Below, one piece after another: positions 35,599-42,875 of a stretch of DNA of 42,875 bases (its first letter is position 1; every line of letters starts with the position of its first letter). This DNA is from Verrucomicrobiales bacterium (GTDB lineage: Bacteria > Verrucomicrobiota > Verrucomicrobiia > Verrucomicrobiales > DEV007). The position numbers and the translations under genes are program-made. The stretch spans positions 1 through 42,875 of the forward strand of contig JAPYUT010000034.1 of NCBI GenBank assembly GCA_029940475.1. The letters run 5' to 3'. Below the pieces are notes generated by a model. The model saw only the letters and a program-made list of their open reading frames with translations. It made no database searches and had not been told where the DNA came from.

Positions 35599-37863
35599 AT
35601 GTCGAAACCGGGAACGATCACCGCCGTCAACGCCTTAATTCTCCTCTATTTTTCTGTACCGACCTCGGTTGCCGATGAGAATTCACCCCAGTGGTATGCA
35701 TGGCGGGGGCCTAATGGTGATGGAGTTTGTCACGAAAAATACAGCGATTGGTCATTTGACGAAAAGCCGCAGTGGACCTTCAAGATGAAGGGACGCGGAG
35801 TGCCGGTGGTGGCGGACGGTAAGATGTATGTTTTCGGCTATCACGGGGAGGGTGCTGATGTTGAGGAGACCATTACCTGTATCGATGCGCGAAGCGGTGA
35901 GCAGATCTGGCAGCATGCATTCCGGGATTATATAAGTGATACTATTTATGACCGCTACTCGATCGGCGCCGCTGCAATTGATCCGCAGACCAAGAATGTC
36001 TACTTGCAGACAACCAACGGCCGATTCATTGCCTTTAATGCAGAGGGCAAGATCCTCTGGCAGCATTCGATGATGGAGCGGTTTGGGCGGCTTACCTTTC
36101 CCAATGGTCGCACCGGTGCTCCGATCGTCGAAGGTGAACTGGTGATCATGCATTGCATTACCAGTTACTGGGGAAAGCAGGGGCCGGCACGCGACCGTTT
36201 TTATGCCTTTGATAAGAATAGCGGGGACATCGTTTGGGTAAGTGAGCCGGGCATCGCGCCGAAGGATAGTTCTTTTTCAACTCCCGTGGTCGAATCGCGT
36301 TACGGCACACGGGTTTTTTACACGGGAACAGGTGACGGCAATCTTGTTTGTGTGAATGCGCTTAACGGCAAGCCGCTGTGGCGCTTTCATATGAGCTTTG
36401 GCGGAGTAAACTCGAGCCCGGTCATTTACAGGGACACGGTAATCTGTCCTCACGGCAAAGAGAACATAGATACCACGGAGGAGGGCAGGATGGTGGCGGT
36501 AAAGATGCCCGGGACAATTGACTTTACAGCTAAGCAGGCCGTATTGCCGGCAAGCTCGGAGGTGTGGCGCAACCCGACAGTCTCGTTCACCAGTTCACCG
36601 ACGATCGTTGGTGACCGGATATACCAGGTATCGAAGGTCGGCGAGCTCAACTGCATTAATGCCGAAACCGGGAAGATTCTCTGGCATGAGAAGCTCGGTA
36701 ACGACAATCTCCATTCGTCTCCGCTTTACTGTGACGGCAAGCTCTATGTTCCGATCTTTAGCGGGAAGTTCTACATTATTGAACCCTCGGATGAGGGCGC
36801 GAAGATTCTGCATACCCTTGAGCCCGGGGGAAATCTAATTGGTTCGCCGGCTATCTGGAACGGTCATCTCTATCTGCACACCACCAAGCAGCTCTACTGC
36901 TGGAAGTTCAATCAAAAGGGAATTGAAACCCTGCCGCAACCCGTTAAGGGCATCCCTTTGCCGGGGAAGGTCACAGAGTTGCGAGTCGTCCCGAGCGACG
37001 TGTTGCTGCAGCCTGGCGGCAGCAGAAAGCTCAAGTTTGAACGCCTTGACGCTGCGGGCAGAACGGTCGGGACCAGTGAGTCGGGTGATTTTGCTAAGTA
37101 TATCCCTCCGACAGCGAAGGTGAAAACCCAGATGGACGCGGGTTTCCTGAAGGATACGATCAGCGCCACAACGACAGCCCGCGCCTCTGCAGGAGCCTGG
37201 AAGGGGAGCGATGGTGATGTAGGGGGAATATTTCGCGGTAGGGTGCTCTCATCCATCCCGTTCTCCGAGGACTTTGAGTCATACAAAACAGTGGTCGATT
37301 CGAAAACTGATCCCGGGGAAAAGTTCGCGTATCCGCCGCTTCCCTGGATCGGGGCACGGTTCAAGTGGGAGGTTCGTGAGATAGACGGCAGCAAGGCGCT
37401 TCGCAAGACCCTTGAGCGTGTCCTTTTTCAGCGTGCAATGACCTTCATTGGTCACCCTGACCTGAAGAACTACACGATGCAGGCGGACGTCATGACCGAC
37501 GGTAACCGTCGCATTAAGTCTGACGTCGGGTTGATCAACCAGCGCTATTTGATCGTGCTCAAGGGGAATGCCAACCTGCTTGAGGTAAATTCCAACCAGG
37601 AGCGCCTCAAGGTGTCAGTTCCCTTCCCGATAAAATACAAGACGTGGTATGCCCTTAAGTGTCGCGTTGATCTCGACAAAAGCGGGACGGCCACAGTGCG
37701 TGCAAAAGCGTGGCCGAGGGGAGAAGATGAGCCGGTTGCATGGACCATTGAGGTGCCTCACAATAAGGGCCACACGAAGGGGGCTCCCGGCCTGTTTGGA
37801 TTTTCACCCCAGAGCCAGAAGCCTGTTTACATCGATAACATTTCAATTACCACGAGCAAGTAA
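35599..37863 (+). CDS. Exported PQQ-like beta-propeller with C-terminal jelly-roll-like domain
   Basis: 754 residues. Signal peptide about 1-25 (cut near SVA-DEN). WYAWRGPNGDGV, the usual opening of PVC outer-membrane-protein-assembly/PQQ-like proteins, starts the propeller, whose blades follow as ITCIDARSGEQIWQH, RFIAFNAEGKILWQH, RFYAFDKNSGDIVWVS, NLVCVNALNGKPLWRFHM and ELNCINAETGKILWHEKL (to about 445). After a linker, residues about 540-754 start with FSEDFESY and continue as a concanavalin/LamG-like sandwich (YTMQADVMTDG, TWYALKCRVDLDKSGTATVRAKAWPRG, FGFSPQSQKPVYIDNISI), a common glycan-binding fold. It is 6 bp upstream of the next propeller gene, so clearly cotranscribed. G/C-ending codons are frequent, unlike the genes in the left half. 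Confidence 0.85.
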   Translation: MSKPGTITAVNALILLYFSVPTSVADENSPQWYAWRGPNGDGVCHEKYSDWSFDEKPQWTFKMKGRGVPVVADGKMYVFGYHGEGADVEETITCIDARSGEQIWQHAFRDYISDTIYDRYSIGAAAIDPQTKNVYLQTTNGRFIAFNAEGKILWQHSMMERFGRLTFPNGRTGAPIVEGELVIMHCITSYWGKQGPARDRFYAFDKNSGDIVWVSEPGIAPKDSSFSTPVVESRYGTRVFYTGTGDGNLVCVNALNGKPLWRFHMSFGGVNSSPVIYRDTVICPHGKENIDTTEEGRMVAVKMPGTIDFTAKQAVLPASSEVWRNPTVSFTSSPTIVGDRIYQVSKVGELNCINAETGKILWHEKLGNDNLHSSPLYCDGKLYVPIFSGKFYIIEPSDEGAKILHTLEPGGNLIGSPAIWNGHLYLHTTKQLYCWKFNQKGIETLPQPVKGIPLPGKVTELRVVPSDVLLQPGGSRKLKFERLDAAGRTVGTSESGDFAKYIPPTAKVKTQMDAGFLKDTISATTTARASAGAWKGSDGDVGGIFRGRVLSSIPFSEDFESYKTVVDSKTDPGEKFAYPPLPWIGARFKWEVREIDGSKALRKTLERVLFQRAMTFIGHPDLKNYTMQADVMTDGNRRIKSDVGLINQRYLIVLKGNANLLEVNSNQERLKVSVPFPIKYKTWYALKCRVDLDKSGTATVRAKAWPRGEDEPVAWTIEVPHNKGHTKGAPGLFGFSPQSQKPVYIDNISITTSK

Positions 37864-37869
37864 CTCATC

Positions 37870-39531
37870 ATGAAGAATATAAAGACACTTCTTACAGCCC
37901 TCGCTGCTGGCGCCAACATGCTGGTCTGCTCCTGTGATCGAGGAGACACCTCTTCCGATACCATTCCGGGGTCCAAATCAAAACCCGCTCTTCAGCCCGC
38001 AGCAGTTCCTGCGCCGGATACCACGGATACCACGGATACCACGGATGGCAGCAAGGGCGCTGACTGGCCGCAATGGGGTGGTTCACCTCACAACAACATG
38101 GCGTCAGCTGAAAAGGGCATCCCCCTGGAGATGGACCCGGGTAAAAAGAAGAAGGGCTCTGAGGAAATTGACCTGGCGACTACCAAGAACGTCAAGTGGG
38201 TCGCCAAGATCGGTTCGCAGAGCTATGGCACTCCCACTGTGGGTGAGGGCAAGGTGCTGATCGGAACAAACAACGAGTCGCCCAGGGATTCAAAGCATCA
38301 GGGGGATCGCGGTATCGTCATGTGCTTTGACGAGAAGGACGGCAGTTTCCTCTGGCAACTTGTGATTCCAAAGCTCGGCGCTGGCAAGGTTTCCGACTGG
38401 GAATACCTTGGGGTTTGCTCCTCGCCGCTCATTCACAAGGGCAGGGCCTATTTTATCTCCAACCGTTGCAAGGTTGTGTGTGTTGACATGGCAGGCATGA
38501 GCAACGGCAATGACGGGCCGTTCAAGGACGAGGCTAAGTTCATGGCAACCGGCGGCAAGGTCATTGAACCGGGGAATCAGGACGGGGACGTGATATGGGT
38601 CTATGACATGCGGGAAGAGCTCGGAGTGTTTCCGCACAACATCGCCAGTTCATCCCCGACCATGGTAGACGGCAAGCTTGCTGTCACCACATCCAACGGG
38701 GTAGACTGGTCGCACCTCAATATTCCGGTTCCCAATGCACCCTGCCTGATCCTGCTTGATCTAGCCACAGGCGAGTTGATCGGCGAGGAGGCATCAAAGA
38801 TTGGCGAGCGAGTGATGCACTGCAACTGGTCGAGCCCGATGGTTGCAGAGGTCGCGGGAAAAGAGACGATTTTCTTCGGTGCAGGGGATGGTATCCTTTA
38901 CAGCTTCAGCCCAGAGGCAAAGGAGGATGACGAGGGGTTCCTGGTGCTGCCTGAAAACTGGAGGGTTGACGGCAACCTTCCCGAATACCGTGTAGACAAG
39001 GATGGTAAGAAGATTAAATACGCAAGCTTTGAGGGGCCAAGTGAATACATATCCTCACCGGTCTACCATGAAGGCAAGGTGATATCCCTCATTGGTCAGG
39101 ATCCCGAGCACGGGGAGGGATTCGGGCGCATGATGTGTGTTGATGCCAAGACCGGCAAGGTGGATTGGGATTACACGGAGATTGAGCGTGGCATATCGAC
39201 CGCTTCGATTGCAGACGGGCTGGTGTATGCCGCCGATTACCGCGGCCGGGTGCACTGTGTTGATTTCAAGAGCGGGGAGAAAATCTGGATGTTTGACACC
39301 AAGAGCCACATCTGGGGCTCGACTTTGGTTGTCGACGGCAAGGTCTTCATCGGTAATGAGGACGGTGAGGTGGTTATCCTCAAGCATGGCAGAGAACTCG
39401 AGGAATTGGGCATTATTGAGTTTGCCGCCCCGGTTTACGCGAGCCCCCTTGTGGCCAACGGGGTGCTGTATATTGCCAGCCAGACCAACCTCTACGCGTT
39501 CAAGCAGGCGACAAAGACCGCGTCGAATTAG
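37870..39531 (+). CDS. PQQ-like beta-propeller lipoprotein
   Basis: 553 residues. The N-terminus (MKNIKTLLTALAAGANMLVCSCDRG) looks like a lipoprotein signal ending at C20 or C22, followed by a low-complexity linker with the TTD repeat. The propeller opens WPQWGGSPHNNMASAEKGIP and continues with GIVMCFDEKDGSFLWQL, PCLILLDLATGELIGE, RMMCVDAKTGKVDWDYT, RVHCVDFKSGEKIWMFD and NLYAFKQATK. Conserved elements such as EYLGVCSSPLIHKGRAYFISNR and GVDWSHLNIPVPNAP resemble a well-conserved PVC subgroup of exported PQQ-like proteins; no catalytic function is known to me. It starts 6 bp after the previous gene and is followed 60 bp later by the DUF3311 gene. Codon choice is strongly biased to AAG, AAC, GGC and ATC, suggesting high expression (inference). 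Confidence 0.85.
   Translation: MKNIKTLLTALAAGANMLVCSCDRGDTSSDTIPGSKSKPALQPAAVPAPDTTDTTDTTDGSKGADWPQWGGSPHNNMASAEKGIPLEMDPGKKKKGSEEIDLATTKNVKWVAKIGSQSYGTPTVGEGKVLIGTNNESPRDSKHQGDRGIVMCFDEKDGSFLWQLVIPKLGAGKVSDWEYLGVCSSPLIHKGRAYFISNRCKVVCVDMAGMSNGNDGPFKDEAKFMATGGKVIEPGNQDGDVIWVYDMREELGVFPHNIASSSPTMVDGKLAVTTSNGVDWSHLNIPVPNAPCLILLDLATGELIGEEASKIGERVMHCNWSSPMVAEVAGKETIFFGAGDGILYSFSPEAKEDDEGFLVLPENWRVDGNLPEYRVDKDGKKIKYASFEGPSEYISSPVYHEGKVISLIGQDPEHGEGFGRMMCVDAKTGKVDWDYTEIERGISTASIADGLVYAADYRGRVHCVDFKSGEKIWMFDTKSHIWGSTLVVDGKVFIGNEDGEVVILKHGRELEELGIIEFAAPVYASPLVANGVLYIASQTNLYAFKQATKTASN
38017..38046 (+). repeat. 9-bp tandem repeat (GATACCACG, 3.3 copies)
   Basis: Three perfect copies plus GAT in the linker of the third propeller gene, encoding DTTDTTDTTD. 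The unit keeps the frame, so copy-number change would lengthen or shorten the linker by three residues. Confidence 0.9.
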
Positions 39532-39591
39532 CCTCTCCTTCTATCAGGGGGCATAAACCTGCATTTCAACTTCACAGAGAAAGATTTAACC

Positions 39592-39834
39592 ATGTCAGGC
39601 AAGAGCATCATCATTATCATGGCAGTCGCGCTGGGAATCCTGCACCAGGATTTCTGGAACTGGGACAATGGCACCCTGGTTTTCGGCTTTATGCCGATGG
39701 GGCTTTTTTACCATGCCTGCTTCTCGCTTGCTGCGGCGATTCTCTGGGTATTTGCCATCAAGTGCGCATGGCCCACAAAGCTGGTGGAATGGGCGGAGCA
39801 GGATGAGGATAATGAAAGGATAAAGGGCGCATGA
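39592..39834 (+). CDS. DUF3311 small membrane protein
   Basis: 80 residues with two membrane helices (about 5-17 and 40-58) around the loop HQDFWNWDNGTLVFGFMP, the DUF3311 pattern (D-x-W-x-W plus P-x-G-L-x-Y-H). DUF3311 proteins are encoded next to sodium:solute symporters and are thought to be accessory subunits. Its stop overlaps the start of the symporter gene (ATGATGA), so translation is coupled. AGAGAAAG, about 8 bp before the ATG, is a fair ribosome binding site. Confidence 0.82.
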   Translation: MSGKSIIIIMAVALGILHQDFWNWDNGTLVFGFMPMGLFYHACFSLAAAILWVFAIKCAWPTKLVEWAEQDEDNERIKGA

Positions 39835-41384
39835 TGATTCCCCTTCTTGCCGCCTCAACGACTCCACTGGTCATTATTGGAATCTACCTTGGGCTGTTGT
39901 TGGCCCTTGCGTTGTTCAGTCGCACGCTGTTTCGCGGAACCAGTACAGACTACTTTGTGGCAAGTCGCAGTATTGGTCCCTTCATGCTGCTGATGTCGGT
40001 GTTCGGCACCACCATGACGGCCTTTGCGCTGGTTGGCTCCACCGGTAAGTCCTTTGAGCGGGGTGTCGGTACTTATGGGCTGATGGCTTCCTCTTCAGGG
40101 TTAATCCATGCGGCCTGTTTTTTCCTCATTGGAATTAAGCTTTGGTCCTTCGGAAAAAAATACGGCTATGTGACTCAGATCCAGTTTTTTCGTGACCGCT
40201 TTGAGTCCCGTGGCTTTGGTTATTTGCTCTTTCCGATACTGGTATTGCTGGTCATTCCCTACCTGCTGATTGGAGTTATCGGTGCCAGTAAGACGATTAT
40301 TGGCGTTACCGGGTCGAAGGGAACCATGCCTGGGATGTTTCCTGAATTCTTTGAGTCTACCGGCGGAGCTGTTCCTGCCTGGTTGACCGGCGCAGTCATT
40401 TGCCTGGTGGTGTTGTGTTATATTTTTGCCGGTGGCTCGAGGGCAGCCGCGTGGGCGAATACATTTCAGACCATTGTGTTCATGTGCATGGGGTTGCTGG
40501 CATTCTATCTTATCAGCGACAAACTGGGCGGGTTGGGCGCTGCCATCCAGCAGGCAAAGGCGACTCATCTTGTGCGAACGGTTTCAGGCGAGGGAGGTAT
40601 AGTGGGAGTGCCCCCACTGATGTTCCTCACCTATATGCTGATTCCTCTTAGTGTCGGGATGTTTCCGCACCTGTTTCAGCACTGGCTAACAGCACGCAGC
40701 GCGAAAAGTTTCAGGCTGACTGTGATTGCTCATCCTTTATGCATCATGATTGTCTGGGTGCCTTGTGTCCTTATTGGCCTCTGGGCAACGGGGAAACTCC
40801 CGGCGGGGACACCGGGAGGAGCGGTGTTGGCCAAGACCGTTGGCATACTTGTCAAGGATCCGGTTGTTGTCGGGTTGGTCACTGCCGGGATCCTTGCGGC
40901 GATCATGTCGTCACTGGATTCACAGTTTCTTTGCCTCGGGACAATGTTTACCAATGATGTTGTCCTTGAGCGATGCGGGCGCGAGCGCTTTACTGACAAG
41001 CAGATTATCCTCATAGCCAGGCTGTTTGTCGTCGGCATTGTGTTGCTGACCTACATTCTTTCGATCGTTTTATTCGATAAAAGTGTCTTTGATCTCGCGG
41101 TGTGGAGTTTCTCCGGTTTTGCAAGTCTCACCCCACTGGTATTTGCGGCCCTTTACTGGGAGGGAGCTACCAAGGCTGGCGCCTTTGCCTCGGTGATTGC
41201 CGCGATGACTGTGTGGCTTTACTTCTTTCAACAGTCCGGGTGGGGAGGGGAATACACGGTTTTGAATGGCGTCATGCCCGTGGCTTTCAGCTTCGGGGCC
41301 GGTGCGCTTGCCATGATTGCTGTCTCCATCGCCTCGGCAAAGCCATCAGCGGAAACCATTAACAAGTTTTTCCCTGACCTGTAA
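39831..41384 (+). CDS. Sodium:solute symporter family transporter
   Basis: 517 residues with about 13 membrane helices. Early motifs RGTSTDYFVASRSIGPFMLLMSVFGTTMTAFALVGSTGKSFERGVGTYG and later AAIMSSLDSQFLCLGTMFTNDVV fit the SSS family (helices 1-2 and 8; S-S-x-D-S-x sodium site). The substrate is not readable; members include transporters of sugars, carboxylates and vitamins. It overlaps the DUF3311 gene by 4 bp. The position directly after exported propellers suggests, but does not prove, uptake of a product made outside. Confidence 0.92.
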   Translation: MMIPLLAASTTPLVIIGIYLGLLLALALFSRTLFRGTSTDYFVASRSIGPFMLLMSVFGTTMTAFALVGSTGKSFERGVGTYGLMASSSGLIHAACFFLIGIKLWSFGKKYGYVTQIQFFRDRFESRGFGYLLFPILVLLVIPYLLIGVIGASKTIIGVTGSKGTMPGMFPEFFESTGGAVPAWLTGAVICLVVLCYIFAGGSRAAAWANTFQTIVFMCMGLLAFYLISDKLGGLGAAIQQAKATHLVRTVSGEGGIVGVPPLMFLTYMLIPLSVGMFPHLFQHWLTARSAKSFRLTVIAHPLCIMIVWVPCVLIGLWATGKLPAGTPGGAVLAKTVGILVKDPVVVGLVTAGILAAIMSSLDSQFLCLGTMFTNDVVLERCGRERFTDKQIILIARLFVVGIVLLTYILSIVLFDKSVFDLAVWSFSGFASLTPLVFAALYWEGATKAGAFASVIAAMTVWLYFFQQSGWGGEYTVLNGVMPVAFSFGAGALAMIAVSIASAKPSAETINKFFPDL

Positions 41385-41449
41385 AGTTCCGGCATTGCGC
41401 GGCCCTTATGCATTTCCTAGTTTGGTGAAATCATTCCTTTCTTTATTTC

Positions 41450-42505
41450 ATGACTACTGACGAAGCTCGCTCTCAACTTGATAACCGTCTTGCGGAGATC
41501 CTAGGTTGGCATTTCTCAGAGACGACTGGATGTCCCTTCTGGTTGGACTGGAAGAGTAAAGCAGGATGGGATCCCAGGGAGGAGATTAAGTCGTTTGATG
41601 ATATCCATCGATTCGACCATTTCCAGGATGAGTGGCTTCGTGACGAGAAGAACGAGCGCTTTGTTCCGAAGGGCATGGAGGGGAGGCCCTTCAACGTCTT
41701 TGAGACCGGCGGCACCACGGGCTTGCCGAAGCAGCGTGTGGGCTGGGATGACTACAAGCATGATTATGAGATGTTCTCCGATACGCTTTCCGACGAACAT
41801 TTCCCAAGGGGAGCAAACTGGATTATGGTTGGTCCCACCGGGCCGCGCCGTCTGCGACTGGCGGTGGAGCACCTTGCGCAACTTCGTGGGGGCAGCTGTT
41901 ATCATATTGACCTTGATCCCCGATGGGTAAAGAAGCTCATTATCCGTAAGCAGATTGACGAGGTTGAACGCTACCAGCGGCATGTGATTGACCAGGCGGT
42001 GGAGATCATCAAGCACAGGGATATCGGTTGCATGTTTACCACCCCGAAGCTCCTTGAGGCCATTGGCGAGAGAATCTCGATTCCGGGGGCAGGAATAAAA
42101 GGTGTTTTCTGCGGTGGCACGACCATGACTCCGCAGGCGGTAAGGTTCTGGGTCGAGGAAGTTCTAGAGGGCAAGACGCGGCTGGTTCCCACCTATGGGA
42201 ATACTCTCATGGGCTTGGCTGTTAGCCGGCCGCTTGATGAGACTTACAGCGTTACCTATTATGCGCCGCAACCACGGGCTGTTTTACGCGTGGTTGATCC
42301 GGATGATACCGCGGTAACGATGCCATACGGTGAATTCGGGCGGGTTGAGTTAACGACCTTGACAAAAGAGTTCTTCATGCCGCGTTTTCTTGAGCGTGAC
42401 GAGGCCATTCGCAGGAAGCCCATTGAAGGTTATCCCTGGGATGGTGTTGGTGATGTGCGTCCCTTTGGTGCCATGGGAAAAAAAGTCGTGGAGGGTGTCT
42501 ATTAA
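41450..42505 (+). CDS. Adenylate-forming enzyme of the LuxE/PaaK-like type
   Basis: 351 residues, short for an acyl-CoA ligase. FNVFETGGTTGLPKQ (82-95) is the phosphate-binding loop of the ANL/LuxE superfamily; VFCGGTTMTPQAVRFWVEEVL and VPTYGNTLMGLAV correspond to the A4/A5-type motifs that bind AMP; the small C-terminal domain is reduced. It should activate a carboxylic acid as an acyl-AMP and transfer it to a carrier or directly to a reductase. The next gene, 27 bp on, encodes an aldehyde dehydrogenase, so the pair may form an acid-reductase. Substrate unknown. No Shine-Dalgarno is present; 65 bp separate it from the symporter gene. Confidence 0.72.
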   Translation: MTTDEARSQLDNRLAEILGWHFSETTGCPFWLDWKSKAGWDPREEIKSFDDIHRFDHFQDEWLRDEKNERFVPKGMEGRPFNVFETGGTTGLPKQRVGWDDYKHDYEMFSDTLSDEHFPRGANWIMVGPTGPRRLRLAVEHLAQLRGGSCYHIDLDPRWVKKLIIRKQIDEVERYQRHVIDQAVEIIKHRDIGCMFTTPKLLEAIGERISIPGAGIKGVFCGGTTMTPQAVRFWVEEVLEGKTRLVPTYGNTLMGLAVSRPLDETYSVTYYAPQPRAVLRVVDPDDTAVTMPYGEFGRVELTTLTKEFFMPRFLERDEAIRRKPIEGYPWDGVGDVRPFGAMGKKVVEGVY

Positions 42506-42532
42506 CGGACTTTCAATCGCGATCAGGTCGTC

Positions 42533-42875
42533 ATGATTCCCACAATTCCATTGCTTCGCAGCGGGTCGATTTATCGCAGCCTGGATGTACAGCCTATCGT
42601 GACGGTTGGTGGCGGGGAGGAAGCGGCTAGGATTACGATGGCTAATTCAGGCTTAATTCGTCGTGATTTGCTTAACTTGGGTGAGGGTCGTCTGGCGTTG
42701 CAGAAATTTACCGCCGCGGAGCTGCTGGATATTACGCTTGCGGCCGGTGAGATATTTCTTAATGACGATTTACCGGTTGGAGATGATGGGGTCTTGCAAT
42801 CCCCTGAGGATTATCTGCAATCGCTTGCCGCAACCAGTGGATTGCCTCATGCCCTTATTCGTATGAATATGAAAC
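42533..42875 (+). CDS. Aldehyde dehydrogenase family protein, N-terminal part (cut by window edge)
   Basis: 114 codons from ATG at 42533 to the right edge. The segments VGGGEEAARITMANSGLIRRDL, LAAGEIFLNDDLPVGDDG and SPEDYLQSLAATSGLPHALIRMNMK match the N-terminus of a PVC-type aldehyde dehydrogenase group in which a TGLP-(x)n-NM-K motif precedes the nucleotide-binding domain. The NAD-binding and catalytic Cys regions lie beyond the window. It follows the adenylating enzyme by 27 bp on the same strand and probably forms one operon with it. Confidence 0.68.
   Translation, partial: MIPTIPLLRSGSIYRSLDVQPIVTVGGGEEAARITMANSGLIRRDLLNLGEGRLALQKFTAAELLDITLAAGEIFLNDDLPVGDDGVLQSPEDYLQSLAATSGLPHALIRMNMK

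Noticed and set aside
1..42875. CRISPR array, insertion sequence or prophage
   Set aside because: I saw no regularly spaced repeats, transposase, integrase or phage structural genes on either strand; the order of housekeeping genes is undisturbed.

Overview
The window looks like a chromosomal segment of a Verrucomicrobiota bacterium (PVC superphylum). The evidence is protein families typical of that group: a PVC-type propeller/HEAT/cytochrome c protein, a DUF1080 protein, a DUF5069 protein, a TP_0789-type LolA-like protein, several PQQ-like beta-propellers, and a DUF3311 plus sodium:solute symporter pair. The core genes (rpoD, dnaG, dnaB, rplI, rplM-rpsI, purH, pdxJ, thiG, rodA) are intact bacterial orthologues. 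I cannot place it below phylum. I see no insertion sequence, prophage, CRISPR array, tRNA or rRNA.

Layout. 1-2.8 kb: a glycosyltransferase 39 gene cut by the left edge, a LolA-like periplasmic protein, and a DUF5069 gene closed by a strong terminator. 2.8-7.3 kb: a 1489-residue exported fusion (isochorismatase fold, ThuA, PVC propeller, HEAT, cytochrome c). 7.3-13.1 kb: rodA, thiG and a VanX-like dipeptidase on the minus strand, then a prepilin peptidase with a large insertion and an exported HEAT-DUF1080 protein on the plus strand. 13.2-17.1 kb: the rplM-rpsI operon (minus), a small membrane protein, purH and pdxJ (plus). 17.2-24.7 kb: two lineage-type orphans and an ABCG-like transporter (minus), an AsmA-like protein and a CNT nucleoside transporter (plus). 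24.7-28.7 kb: dnaG-rpoD (minus). 28.8-31.1 kb: a tandem NfeD/ClpP-class protease. 31.1-31.7 kb: a gene-free AT-rich gap with two perfect DnaA-box matches and a repeated ACAGTTAA motif. 31.7-33.9 kb: rplI-dnaB (minus). From 34 kb to the right edge every gene is on the plus strand: three PQQ-like propellers, DUF3311-symporter, and an adenylate-forming enzyme followed by an aldehyde dehydrogenase cut by the edge.

How the genes work together. Clear functional units are dnaG-rpoD, rplI-dnaB, rplM-rpsI, the translationally coupled DUF3311-symporter pair, and the ligase-dehydrogenase pair, which could activate and reduce a carboxylic acid. The exported oxidoreductase-like and propeller proteins suggest a heterotrophic, polymer- or sugar-degrading lifestyle; this is inference from family content. 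Most start codons, including those of ribosomal proteins, lack a Shine-Dalgarno sequence. The items I would check first are the 31.1-31.7 kb gap, the multi-domain fusion at 2.8 kb, the AT-hook primary sigma factor, and the propeller/symporter and ligase/dehydrogenase clusters at the right end.
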